Origin: Ogataea parapolymorpha DL-1
Lineage: Eukaryota; Ascomycota; Pichiomycetes; Pichiales; Pichiaceae
Assembly (NCBI RefSeq): GCF_000187245.1
Contig: NC_027861.1
Span: 744,001 to 808,000 of the forward strand
Length of the DNA stretch: 64,000 bases
Reading direction: 5' to 3'
The notes below the pieces were generated by a model that saw only the letters and a list, made by a program, of their open reading frames with translations, was not told the DNA's origin and searched no databases. The position numbers and the translations under genes were made by a program. Shown piece by piece: positions 27,526 to 36,261 of this stretch (positions are counted from its first letter, which is position 1; every line of letters starts with the position of its first letter).

Positions 27526-28821
27526 TCATTTTGCAGCCTGCTGCTTCTTCCAGTAGGAATCCAATACCAACTCACATGTATGATGGACATCGCAGCCTTT
27601 GAAATTGACAACAAAGTCGTCTTCTTGATAAAATGAAGTATCGTCGGCTTCATCCGCGGTATTGGAGCTATGCAATGAAGCTATCGTCCGACCAGGAATT
27701 ATGGCGGACTTACTCAAGATAACCGGGTGCCACTGGAGAATATGCATCAAGGCATCCTTGTCGTCTCCAGCAAAACTTGGATATTTTCTCATCAGTGGAT
27801 CGGTCCAGAATTCCAAAAATCCTTTACCATATATGTCATTTTTCAAAATAAACGAATCTGTGTTAAGTCCGTCTTTGGTTTGTGTGATCACGAAGCGAAC
27901 GTCTTCGGCATTGGTTTTCTTGTAAGTCTTAATGGCACCATTAGGTGGCACTATTGGTTGGTCTCTCAAAATGATCGGCTCAAGCGATTTCGGTTCCAGA
28001 AGGTAGGAATAGAGCTCAATGTCGTGTCTCATAATGTAGGCGTTTTCGTCCAGATACCAGAAGTATTTTGCTTGAGGGAATGCGTGCATAGCAGCTCTGA
28101 GAATGAACAACTTGGCCCATTTGCGGTCGTTGTGGAACTCTTGTAGAGTTGGAATGAACTCCTGAATCCATCTAACGTACACTCCATAGCCGTTCGCATG
28201 AGCGTAGTCAACTCTATTTTGAACAACCTTGGTCAGGTGGCCTTGCTCGAATTGCTCAAAGTCAACTCCAGTGACAATCACAATTTCAGGTGATTTTCTG
28301 CTGCCTGAAGGTCTGAAAACCTTACGACCATGCTCTTTGAATGCTTTTCGAGACTGATCCAGTGGGTTCTCTGAGTTAGATTTGTCCTTGATCTCATTAA
28401 GATCGTTGAGGTCGTCATCATCAGAATAGTAATACAACTTCTCCTGAGGATTATCAGGGCTGACTTTGGATTTGAATAATCTGTCCAAGGTCAGCTCCCT
28501 TAGCAGTGGAGCGTGTTCAATAGGTGGAAAAATATAATTGGAATTCACAATTATCTCGTGCTTATAAAGACCGTGGTTTTTCTGCAGCGTCTGAAGAGCT
28601 TCCTGGTTGGTCAGATGATTAAAATTATGTCCTTTTCCCGATGAAAAGAACGCTCGGCGTATGATGTAGTTGAAAGTAATGAAAGTTAGAATTGCATAGA
28701 GAATCGTCTTTTTGGACCTGTAATCATTGAATCGTCCTCTCAAAGATGCAGGTATAGGTAGAAGAGGCTTGTTTTTGCCCTTGGGCCTCAAATCTGACCT
28801 TTTGGGGATTCCTAGATGCAT
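27526..28821 (-). CDS. MNN11: Mnn11-type alpha-1,6-mannosyltransferase subunit (GT34)
   Basis: 431 aa from the ATG at 28821; a TTG-initiated extension is ignored. Type II Golgi protein with a basic tail, an anchor at about residues 40-60, and a lumenal GT34 domain. It aligns with S. cerevisiae Mnn11 at FPPIEHAPLLRELT, VQNRVDYAHANGYGVYVRWIQEF, ILRAAMHAFPQAKYFWYLDENA and the end segment FKGCDVHHTC. Mnn11 works in the M-Pol II complex with Anp1/Mnn9/Mnn10 to extend the outer-chain backbone. The metal-binding D-x-D position reads D-E-N, so the subunit may be catalytically weak or non-catalytic. Confidence 0.88.
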   Translation of the reverse strand: MHLGIPKRSDLRPKGKNKPLLPIPASLRGRFNDYRSKKTILYAILTFITFNYIIRRAFFSSGKGHNFNHLTNQEALQTLQKNHGLYKHEIIVNSNYIFPPIEHAPLLRELTLDRLFKSKVSPDNPQEKLYYYSDDDDLNDLNEIKDKSNSENPLDQSRKAFKEHGRKVFRPSGSRKSPEIVIVTGVDFEQFEQGHLTKVVQNRVDYAHANGYGVYVRWIQEFIPTLQEFHNDRKWAKLFILRAAMHAFPQAKYFWYLDENAYIMRHDIELYSYLLEPKSLEPIILRDQPIVPPNGAIKTYKKTNAEDVRFVITQTKDGLNTDSFILKNDIYGKGFLEFWTDPLMRKYPSFAGDDKDALMHILQWHPVILSKSAIIPGRTIASLHSSNTADEADDTSFYQEDDFVVNFKGCDVHHTCELVLDSYWKKQQAAK

Positions 28822-28949
28822 TTGAAGGAGCAAGGTTTATCAGTGATTTGTTTAAATTTAATACTGTACTATAATTTTGGAGCCTTTGGGCACATAACCA
28901 AGAGAAATAAAATCGAAATATTCAAGGATCACTTGCAGACTAAAGAAAA

Positions 28950-29357
28950 ATGTCTGTTCCTCCAGAAGCTCTCCAAAAGGTATGTTAAGAATGCCACTGA
29001 TGCGCTGACATATAGCTCCTTGTGGAGATGGATACCCAACTGAAAGAAAAAAAGGAAGAATTGAGCATCACAAATCTCAGCTTGTCGCGGTTGGCTCAAC
29101 AAAATAAGGTTCTCGAATTACAGATCCAGGAGATTACAAACTCGGGCAACGCAAATGTGTGGGAAAGCTGTGGAAAAACGTTTTTGACGACCAAGTCTGA
29201 GGACTACATCTCTAAGCTGAAACAGCAAATCAATGACAATAAAGACTCCATCAATAGCCTGGGAAAAAAACAAAATTACCTCGAGACAACGGTGAAGACT
29301 ACTTATGATAACATGCGCCAGCTTCTAGGGCCCGAGACTACCTCCAAATCTGCATAG
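28950..29357 (+). CDS. PFD1: Prefoldin subunit 1 (beta-type), spliced
   Basis: Two exons, 28950-28979 and 29016-29357, give 123 aa. Exon 1 encodes MSVPPEALQK and exon 2 continues LLVEMDTQLKEKKEEL. The joined helix aligns with the N-terminal helix of prefoldin-1 (human LKKAF-TELQ region), which supports the splice. The conserved hairpin VWESCGKTFLTT and the C-terminal helix KKQNYLETTVKTTYDNMRQLL match yeast Pfd1. Prefoldin carries unfolded actin and tubulin to the CCT chaperonin. Without splicing the first ATG reaches a stop two codons after the exon. A shorter start at ATG 29028 is possible but would lose part of the coiled coil. Confidence 0.85.
28980..29015 (+). other. 36-nt spliceosomal intron in PFD1
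   Basis: The donor GTATGT (28980-28985), a CTGAC branch-point candidate with A at 29008 and the acceptor ATATAG ending at 29015 give only 7 nt from branch A to the last intron base. The length is a multiple of three, but an in-frame TAA near the start makes the retained form non-coding. Confidence 0.78.
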
Positions 29358-29382
29358 CGAGTTGCATTTGTTTATATATACA

Positions 29383-30183
29383 TTACACTGCGCTGTACCC
29401 TCCTCTGCTCCCGCTGGTGAACAGTTTGTTTGCTATCTCGCGCAAAAATTCGGGCAACTTTGTCAATGTCTCCACGATTGACTCGACCAGCTCGTTCAGA
29501 AACTCGTGTGAACTGCCCACTCTGTTTGTGTTGATCCATGCCTGTGCTATTATATAAGAGGCCATCACTATGACCAGAAGGATGAAGAGCCAGGTGAAGA
29601 CGCCCCACGAATTGGAGTCATCGTTTTTTGGAGCCTTGTTCTTTCCATCTTTTGGAGGCGTCTCGTCGGATTTGCAGGCGCTGGCCGTTTCATATTGAAG
29701 TGACACGGTGGAATAATCGAATTTGACCAACTTGAGACCTTCTGCATTATCTTCAGACGCGCACACAAACTCAATTTCAGCATCCAATGTGTATGCTCCC
29801 CAATTAGCGCCACGGAGGTTGACAATAAAAGAGCTTGTGTTGACATCGAATTGTGGTGTCAACTTGTTTGAAAATGAGAACACCTCAGTGATTACTGGAT
29901 CGCGATTGGGAAGCGAAATCTCGGTCAATCCACATAGCTGAGAATCCTTTGGGCATTCTGAAGGAAAAGTGTCATCTTTGAAAGATCCAGAACCAGAGTC
30001 GGTTATCTTCAGGTACCAGGTTATTTTCTTTGTAGATGGAGGAGTCTCTTCTGTCCTGCTGACCAAATGGGAGCCAATCAGCTCCTTCATTCTCGGATAG
30101 GCGGAAAAATGCTCATCTGAGATATCTATTGCCATGCTGAACCTGGCCAGCAGTAATAATAGCGGAGTAATAAGATGAAGCAT
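29383..30183 (-). CDS. ATG27: Atg27-type single-pass membrane protein
   Basis: 266 aa from the ATG at 30183, chosen because it opens a signal peptide ([18 protein letters not shown]); upstream in-frame codons are weaker. The lumenal part has paired cysteines in an MRH-like domain ([36 protein letters not shown]). A transmembrane segment is at about 188-208 ([20 protein letters not shown]). The cytosolic tail ends RGGYSAV, the Tyr-based sorting signal typical of Atg27. Atg27 cycles Atg9 vesicles between Golgi, vacuole and the autophagosome site. It is convergent with PFD1. Confidence 0.85.
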   Translation of the reverse strand: MLHLITPLLLLLARFSMAIDISDEHFSAYPRMKELIGSHLVSRTEETPPSTKKITWYLKITDSGSGSFKDDTFPSECPKDSQLCGLTEISLPNRDPVITEVFSFSNKLTPQFDVNTSSFIVNLRGANWGAYTLDAEIEFVCASEDNAEGLKLVKFDYSTVSLQYETASACKSDETPPKDGKNKAPKNDDSNSWGVFTWLFILLVIVMASYIIAQAWINTNRVGSSHEFLNELVESIVETLTKLPEFLREIANKLFTSGSRGGYSAV

Positions 30184-30473
30184 GTCAAGAGATTCTGTAT
30201 GTGTGTAATTGATATTGAATATCTTTTTTAAAATCATACACCTCTGCACCGCAAGATCAACAAGAGGATACTATGGCGGGCTCGGGCTCGTGTGGAGCCC
30301 ACGACGTATTTTTTTTGCTCGTATCTAAGTTCGGATTTTTTTAAACAGCCCTAATCACGTGAGTTCTAGGCGGGTTTTTTCTGACCGCCCCGGATTTTTC
30401 AGGCCGTGCAAGGAAAATTTTACTTTGGATACAAAAAAAAGACAACTTCAACTGGTCTACACACAGAAAAAAA

Positions 30474-31031
30474 ATGGCTAGATACGCAGCAACACCAGCT
30501 AACCCAGCCAAGTCCGCCTCTGCTAGAGGATCGTACCTGAGAGTGTCATTCAAGAACACCAGAGAAACCGCTCAGGCTATCAAGGGCTGGAAGCTCGAGA
30601 AAGCTAAACAATACTTGGACCAAGTTTTGGACCACAAGAGAGCCATTCCATTCAGAAGATTCAACGGATCTATTGGTAGAACTGCTCAGGGTAAAGAGTT
30701 TGGTGTTACCAAGGCAAGATGGCCTGTCAAGAGTGTCAAATTCATCCAAAGCCTTCTTGAAAACGCTGAATCTAATGCCGAAGCCAAGGGCCTCGACGTC
30801 ACGAAACTTGTCATTTCTAACATCCAAGTGAACCAGGCTCCAAAGCAAAGAAGAAGAACCTTCAGAGCCCACGGTAGAATTAACGCTTACCAATCTTCTC
30901 CATCCCACATCGAGCTCATCTTGACCGAAGAGGAGGAGGCTGTTGAAAAGGCTAAGGATGAGAAGAAGGTCAGATTGAACTCTAGACAAAAGGGAAGACT
31001 TCTTTCTCAAAAGAGATTGACTGCTGCTTAG
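30474..31031 (+). CDS. RPL17: 60S ribosomal protein L17 (uL22)
   Basis: 185 aa, complete and uninterrupted: [36 protein letters not shown], with [20 protein letters not shown] and [27 protein letters not shown] (quoted in parts), are diagnostic of eukaryotic uL22, which lines the peptide exit tunnel. The codon choice is strongly biased (AAG, AGA, GGT, GCC) as expected for high expression. Both S. cerevisiae copies contain introns; this one has none. The upstream region has pyrimidine/purine-rich tracts and GC boxes (GGCGGGTTTTTT, CCGCCCCGGATTTTT) suited to a ribosomal-protein promoter. Confidence 0.97.
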   Translation: MARYAATPANPAKSASARGSYLRVSFKNTRETAQAIKGWKLEKAKQYLDQVLDHKRAIPFRRFNGSIGRTAQGKEFGVTKARWPVKSVKFIQSLLENAESNAEAKGLDVTKLVISNIQVNQAPKQRRRTFRAHGRINAYQSSPSHIELILTEEEEAVEKAKDEKKVRLNSRQKGRLLSQKRLTAA

Positions 31032-31076
31032 GTAGTTAGATATTTCAATATACTAATTGAGAGTTGACGAGATTAA

Positions 31077-32051
31077 CTATGTAACATCCGTTTTTATTTT
31101 CTTGCGCGGCAGACTATCGGTGCTGCTTTCCCATTCCACAGACTCCAGCCCTTTGCCAGATTCCAGCTGACTCTTTAAACGCTCGTATTGCATGATGAAC
31201 CGTGGTCGAGTCACCACTTCGAATTGGATGAATTTGTAAAGATCCGGGTTGTCAGATTGGGATCGCAGACCTTTGAATAGGTCCACGATATCGCCAACGG
31301 ACACCTTAGAACAGTGTATGTTGTCTTCCTCAATGGTCAGATCGCCAAGACTGCTGCATTTGAGAATTAATTCGCGTTCCTCTTTGAACCGATGCTTGGC
31401 TTTGAGACGAGAGAAAAACAGTTCGAGACTTAGCTCAAATATATCTTCGCCGAAGAGAACGGTGAGGTCTTTGAAGTCAGCCTCTTCCGGAACACTAGGT
31501 TGAACCAGTTTGTAAACTTCTGTCCCCAAATCAATGTAAATAGGCACCTCATATGACAACCCATTTGGCTCCGTTACCACTTCACTGGGATCTTCTTCTG
31601 GTGCGTCCTGGTTCTCCTCAATCGTGCCTACCTGTTCGGGGTCTTCGTGGACCTCTTCTCCAGCCAGCTCTTCGTCTGTCAGACCAACTTCTTCATCTCC
31701 CTCTTCATCCTCTTCCTCTTCGTCGTTGTCCTCCTCTTCATTAACCCCCAATTCTGGCTCCTCAATTGGCTGTGTCTCGGGCTCCTGCTCCAATTCCTCT
31801 TTTTCTTCTTCTTCTAGCTCTACATGGTCGCTTTCATATTCGAGCTCGCTTTCCCCGTCCTCAGTGTATTCAGTTCTCTCGTCAACAAGCTCTTGCCCTC
31901 GCGTCGCCACGTCTGCCGCGTTTGGCTTTTCGGTGTCGTCGTCCAGCAACGAGCCCACACTCTCTAATTCTACATCTTCATCTTCAACACTCACCTGTTT
32001 TTTCGGTTCTAGCTGGGCCTCTTCCCGAGTTTCAAGAACCTCAATATCCAT
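31077..32051 (-). CDS. Unidentified acidic protein with a small folded C-terminal domain
   Basis: 324 aa from the ATG at 32051 (MDIEVLETREEA). Residues 1 to about 160 are extremely acidic and low in complexity (long Glu/Asp runs), and so probably disordered. From about residue 165 the composition becomes normal: SYEVPIYIDLGTEVYKLV, VLFGEDIFELSLELFFSRLKAKH, KCSSLGDLTIEEDN and VGDIVDLFKGLRSQSDNPD look like a compact alpha/beta unit. The end is basic (PRKKIKTDV), a possible nuclear signal. I do not recognise the family with confidence. An acidic tail plus nuclear signal suggests a chromatin- or RNA-linked role, but this is a guess. It is convergent with RPL17 (45 nt). Confidence 0.7.
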   Translation of the reverse strand: MDIEVLETREEAQLEPKKQVSVEDEDVELESVGSLLDDDTEKPNAADVATRGQELVDERTEYTEDGESELEYESDHVELEEEEKEELEQEPETQPIEEPELGVNEEEDNDEEEEDEEGDEEVGLTDEELAGEEVHEDPEQVGTIEENQDAPEEDPSEVVTEPNGLSYEVPIYIDLGTEVYKLVQPSVPEEADFKDLTVLFGEDIFELSLELFFSRLKAKHRFKEERELILKCSSLGDLTIEEDNIHCSKVSVGDIVDLFKGLRSQSDNPDLYKFIQFEVVTRPRFIMQYERLKSQLESGKGLESVEWESSTDSLPRKKIKTDVT

Positions 32052-32436
32052 TGCAATAAAAGATAAATAATTTTTTGGTAAATTATTTAGATTGATAATG
32101 GTTACAATATGATGAATTGTAACCAGCTTCCCTGACTGCTTCATAAGGTTATAATCATGTGCCACAATGAATCCTTGGCCTATGACAAAGATGCTGGGCT
32201 TACTGATGCTAAATTGTATAATTAAAAATCATAAGTAATTGAACCTGTTACCTGGTTTTTATAACGACCAGACGATCAGATACCCGGATAAGCAGGAAAA
32301 ACAGAGTTGCATTCAACACCCGGATTGTCAAACAAAGCTCATCCGGAAGACACGATTAGCTTGTTGTTTCATGGCCTCTTCGATCACACCGCACACCTAA
32401 AAAAAAGGGAAATAGGGATTGTGTATATTCTACGTC
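32052..32436. promoter_or_regulatory. Divergent promoter between the acidic protein gene and MER3
   Basis: 385 bp. It contains ATACCCGG (32280-32287), a variant of the Reb1-type core, and a poly-A tract just before the MER3 start. No URS1-like GGCGGC meiotic element was seen. Confidence 0.4.
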
Positions 32437-35187
32437 ATGAAAGATATAAGGGATTTACTGATAGCCAAAAGTGCCGAGAAGCTTGTGAGGGAGACGAGCC
32501 AACAGCTTAGTCAGCCCTCTTCTCCAACACACGAGGACCTTTTTGAGTGCACGAAAGCAAAACCAATCTCAAACTTGAGCACCTTTGGAGTGGGAGACAA
32601 ATATGCTTCTATATTCAAGTTCAGTCAATTCAACAAAATGCAAACAAGTGCCTTTCCCATGATATTCCAAGATTCAGACAACTGTGTGGTTACAAGTCCA
32701 ACTGGATCAGGAAAGACCGTGCTATTTGAACTAGCGATTATCAGAGCATTGAAAGAAAATAGCAAAGCCAAGATCTTGTACCTCGCCCCATTGAAAGCAT
32801 TATGCAATGAGAGAATCTCAGACTGGTCCCATAAATTTGCAAGATTCAACATATCAGTTGGATTGCTCACAGGAGACTCAGACACGAGAGAGGTTCAGAG
32901 GGCAAGGACTTGTAATATCGTTATCTCAACTCCAGAAAAATGGGACTCGTTTACTCGACAAAACAAGGACCGGAAAGAATCTTTGTTACCGTTAAGCTTG
33001 CTTCTACTAGATGAGATACACACAATAAAGGAGAAAAGAGGTGCAAATTTGGAGGCTGTCGTCACTCGGATGAAATACCTGTATCCCAATATTCGGATCA
33101 TAGCATTATCTGCCACCGTCCCCAACATTGATGATATTTCCAAGTGGCTTCGAAAACCAGAAAAACTTGCAGCCACTACGCTAAGGTTCAATGAATCGTA
33201 CCGGTCCGTCAAGTTGACTAAGACCGTTCTAGGCTTTAACAGAAAATCCACAACAAACGAGTTCCAATTTGAAGCGTTTCTCACATCAAAACTTTTAGCC
33301 ATCATCCAGAATTATGGGAATAAAAAACCTGTTCTTGTCTTCTGTGCTACACGAAAAAGCACCATAATGACTGCAAAAGCGCTGAGTACAAAACTGGGAT
33401 CTTACTTTCCACAAAAACCTCCTATTACTGATCGATTGCAACCACAACTACTTGATCTGATCAACAACGGAGTCGCTTATCACCATGGGGGATTGTCCTC
33501 CGAGGAGAGAAGGGTGATCGAAAATGGGTTTCTTTCAGGAAAAATCAGTGTTATCTGTTGTACATCAACATTGGCAGCAGGGGTCAACTTGCCAGCATAT
33601 TTAGTCGTTATCAAAGGCACGAAAACGTGGATCAATGGAAGCTTACAAGAATATTCGGATTTGGAGGTTTTGCAAATGATTGGAAGGGCTGGAAGACCCC
33701 AATTTGAGAGTCAAGGAGCCTGTGTCATCATGACTCAGTCAGCCGAAAAAGCGAAATATGAAAAACTTATCCATGGCACTGAAGAAGTAGAAAGCTCTTT
33801 ACCACACAAATTGAGCGAGATACTCCTCAAAGAGGTGGCTTCAGGTCAAATTAGTGATTCTCAAAGTGCAAACGATTGGGTGAAAACCACGTTTTTTTAT
33901 CAGCGGTATCTTGTTAGTCCATACTCATACGCTGCCGTGGTGAAACCAGTAATATACAAGAAACCTAGCCATTGCTTAGAATTTCTCTTACAAAAAAGGA
34001 TGAAAGAATTATGGGATGGGGGCTTGATTACTATACAGCAGGGCAAATTTGTTTGCTCATGTTATGGCGATACGATGTTGAGAAACTGTCTATCGCTGGA
34101 CACTATGAAATACCTCCTGAAGTCAAAGAATATTGAGCAGGACAAATGTCTGGACTTCTTGTGTCAGACCCCTGAATTTGGGAATGTTGAGTACCGATCC
34201 TTGGAAAAAACCCTTTTTCGCAAAATCAATCAGAGTCAATTGATTAGATACAGACTTGAAGGCGAAATTGAGGCTGTATGGCAAAAAGTGCACTTGGTTG
34301 TGCAATTCGAGCTCGGTCGTTTGGACTACCCAACTCATCCCAGCTTCAAAAATCTTTTATTCAATTTCAACTATGATAAGGCAAAGGTCTTGAGGCAAAT
34401 GTCAAATGTTATAAACGCTGGGATATCAATTTTTGAAAGAAAGGCAGATACAACTAGCCTTAGATCCATGTTGTATTTGGGAAGGTGTTTAAGTGCGAAA
34501 GCCTGGGAAAACACCGCATTAGAACTGACTCAAATAGAAGGGATTGGTAAAGCGGGCGCAAGAAAACTCGAAGCCGGCAATATTCACTCTATCAAAGAAG
34601 CAGTGCAACTCTCTAAAGAGAGCTTCCACCAATTCGGAATCAAGAACAGTGCCACGATATACGATCAGTTGAGATTATTTCCCCAAATTCACCTAAAAGC
34701 TCGAATTATCAAGAATGCCTCAGCTAGTGATCTTTTGAACATAGCGATAGTGATAACTACACCAATCGAATATATTCCAAATTACGACAGCTCAGAGTGT
34801 ACAATACTGATTAATGCTAGAAATACAAAGGAGCTCATCAAATTTATGAAAATTCCGCTGCGCCAAACGAGCGGCCACATGGAAATTAACCTGGAAATGG
34901 ATGCTCGATTGAATAAGGAGATTGTTATTTATGCAGATTTCACCGATAAAGTCGGATCAGGGACGGAGGTATCTTTATCTTCTTTGCAATCAATCGACGA
35001 AAGCGATTTCTCAGATGAAGAAGACGTAGAATTGATGCTAATTGAAAGAGAGAAGCGAAAATATGAGGAGCAGGCTCAAACAGATGCTAAACGACGGCGA
35101 GAATATTCTCTGGAAATGACTGAGGAAGGCGTGTTCACTGAAATAGAACGAGAAAACTCTTCGATGTCAAGTATCACACTTGAGTAA
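32437..35187 (+). CDS. HFM1: Mer3/Hfm1 meiotic crossover DNA helicase
   Basis: 916 aa from the ATG at 32437; a TTG seven codons upstream is not used. Superfamily 2 Ski2/Brr2-like helicase with motif I SPTGSGKT (residues 87-94), LAPLKALCNER (Ia), ISTPEKWDS, motif II DEIH near residue 192, LSATVPN (III), CATRKSTIM, HHGGLSSEERR, TSTLAAGVNLPA and QMIGRAGRP (VI). A Sec63-like domain with a helix-hairpin-helix (LTQIEGIGKAGARKLEAG) follows. The single helicase cassette plus Sec63 unit is the Mer3 plan, as opposed to the two cassettes of Brr2. Mer3 promotes crossovers by extending D-loops. No intron is evident, unlike the S. cerevisiae gene. Confidence 0.88.
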   Translation: MKDIRDLLIAKSAEKLVRETSQQLSQPSSPTHEDLFECTKAKPISNLSTFGVGDKYASIFKFSQFNKMQTSAFPMIFQDSDNCVVTSPTGSGKTVLFELAIIRALKENSKAKILYLAPLKALCNERISDWSHKFARFNISVGLLTGDSDTREVQRARTCNIVISTPEKWDSFTRQNKDRKESLLPLSLLLLDEIHTIKEKRGANLEAVVTRMKYLYPNIRIIALSATVPNIDDISKWLRKPEKLAATTLRFNESYRSVKLTKTVLGFNRKSTTNEFQFEAFLTSKLLAIIQNYGNKKPVLVFCATRKSTIMTAKALSTKLGSYFPQKPPITDRLQPQLLDLINNGVAYHHGGLSSEERRVIENGFLSGKISVICCTSTLAAGVNLPAYLVVIKGTKTWINGSLQEYSDLEVLQMIGRAGRPQFESQGACVIMTQSAEKAKYEKLIHGTEEVESSLPHKLSEILLKEVASGQISDSQSANDWVKTTFFYQRYLVSPYSYAAVVKPVIYKKPSHCLEFLLQKRMKELWDGGLITIQQGKFVCSCYGDTMLRNCLSLDTMKYLLKSKNIEQDKCLDFLCQTPEFGNVEYRSLEKTLFRKINQSQLIRYRLEGEIEAVWQKVHLVVQFELGRLDYPTHPSFKNLLFNFNYDKAKVLRQMSNVINAGISIFERKADTTSLRSMLYLGRCLSAKAWENTALELTQIEGIGKAGARKLEAGNIHSIKEAVQLSKESFHQFGIKNSATIYDQLRLFPQIHLKARIIKNASASDLLNIAIVITTPIEYIPNYDSSECTILINARNTKELIKFMKIPLRQTSGHMEINLEMDARLNKEIVIYADFTDKVGSGTEVSLSSLQSIDESDFSDEEDVELMLIEREKRKYEEQAQTDAKRRREYSLEMTEEGVFTEIERENSSMSSITLE

Positions 35188-35188
35188 T

Positions 35189-36211
35189 CTAATGAAAATA
35201 TTTCTTAGCGATGAATCTCAAGTGGCCTTCATCAATTTTCATATGGGAATCGCTAATTGTCAGGAAATCTATTTTGTTTTGTTCGTAAAGTGTTCTGATG
35301 CCAATGAGGTCGTCCTGGAAAGAGCTTGTTTCGTTGAAAGGAATGATCTCACCAGAATCTGGATCTAGGTCACAAAACCACGCAGTTTCTTTTGGAACTA
35401 ACATATCATCCTTCGAAAACATCACCATAACCAGCTTTTCAAGCTTTGTGAAGTTGTTAACATAATCAGTATCTCTAATGAATTCGTTATTGACAAATTT
35501 GAGGAATGCTGAGTTTTCAAGATATTTCTCAAAGTTGTACACATCTCTGAAATATTGTGCTTGAACAACAGAATTTTGTACCTTTTCGTTGTAAATTTGC
35601 TTTTTGAGAATGCTGTTCCTCCGTTTACAAAGCCAGTTACCTTCCGGACAAGGGGGAAGGTCAGTGACACCATTATGTGGCGAGCCATAAGTTATAAGTG
35701 TCTTAATCGGTAAACCACAAAGCTCCATTGCAGAACGAAGAAATAGTCCACCTTGCGAAAACCCCACCGCATTAAAGCCATTTTCCAGTTCTGGAATAGA
35801 GTTAAGCTGATCGCAAACGCCTCTAATTTGGGTGTTAAGGTCTCCTAAAATAGAGAGCTTCTGATCTTTCGTCTCATCAACGTCAAGATATACTGAATGA
35901 ACAAACACGTTAGGGATCTCGTCTTCAAGTATCGTTTTGACAGCCTGCATTCCCGTTGAATTATACGTATCTCCCATACCATGCCAAATCACTACACTGG
36001 TAGGATTTGAGTCCAAACAGCTAGCAGGTCCTTCTCTAGAAGAGTGTTCCTGAGAAATCTCCACAGAAACTGCTGTTGAAATGGTCAACAGCTCTTTTAA
36101 ATAGCCAAAGATGTACATATTGGAAAACCAAAGAACACCAGTTCGAAATGAAGCGACCTTTATGTGATGTAACGAATCCTGTAAAAATAATTTTTTTTTT
36201 GAAGGGTGCAT
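35189..36211 (-). CDS. Palmitoyl-protein thioesterase (PPT1-like)
   Basis: Up to 340 aa; the ATG at 36118 (MYIFGYLKELLTISTAVS) may be the true start because it opens a signal-peptide-like segment. The alpha/beta hydrolase core is PPT1-like: VVIWHGMGDTYNS near the oxyanion hole, the nucleophile elbow VGFSQGG (Ser152), ITYGSPHNGV, PPCPEGNWLCKRRN and AQYFRDV, and a C-terminal DSHMKIDEGHLRFIA with the likely catalytic His. PPT1 removes fatty acyl groups from cysteines in the lysosome/vacuole. S. cerevisiae has no orthologue; fission yeast has one fused to a dolichol pyrophosphatase, and the fusion is absent here. Its stop is 1 nt from the MER3 stop. Confidence 0.87.
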   Translation of the reverse strand: MHPSKKKLFLQDSLHHIKVASFRTGVLWFSNMYIFGYLKELLTISTAVSVEISQEHSSREGPASCLDSNPTSVVIWHGMGDTYNSTGMQAVKTILEDEIPNVFVHSVYLDVDETKDQKLSILGDLNTQIRGVCDQLNSIPELENGFNAVGFSQGGLFLRSAMELCGLPIKTLITYGSPHNGVTDLPPCPEGNWLCKRRNSILKKQIYNEKVQNSVVQAQYFRDVYNFEKYLENSAFLKFVNNEFIRDTDYVNNFTKLEKLVMVMFSKDDMLVPKETAWFCDLDPDSGEIIPFNETSSFQDDLIGIRTLYEQNKIDFLTISDSHMKIDEGHLRFIAKKYFH

Positions 36212-36261
36212 TCGGTTATTTGAAACAATAAACTAAAAAAAAGATTTAAAAAAATCTTGTT

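Noticed and set aside
31624..32070. Open frame of ~148 codons rich in Ser on the plus strand
   Set aside because: It is the complement of the Glu/Asp repeat (GAA/GAG/GAC) of the acidic protein; such shadow frames are stop-poor by composition.
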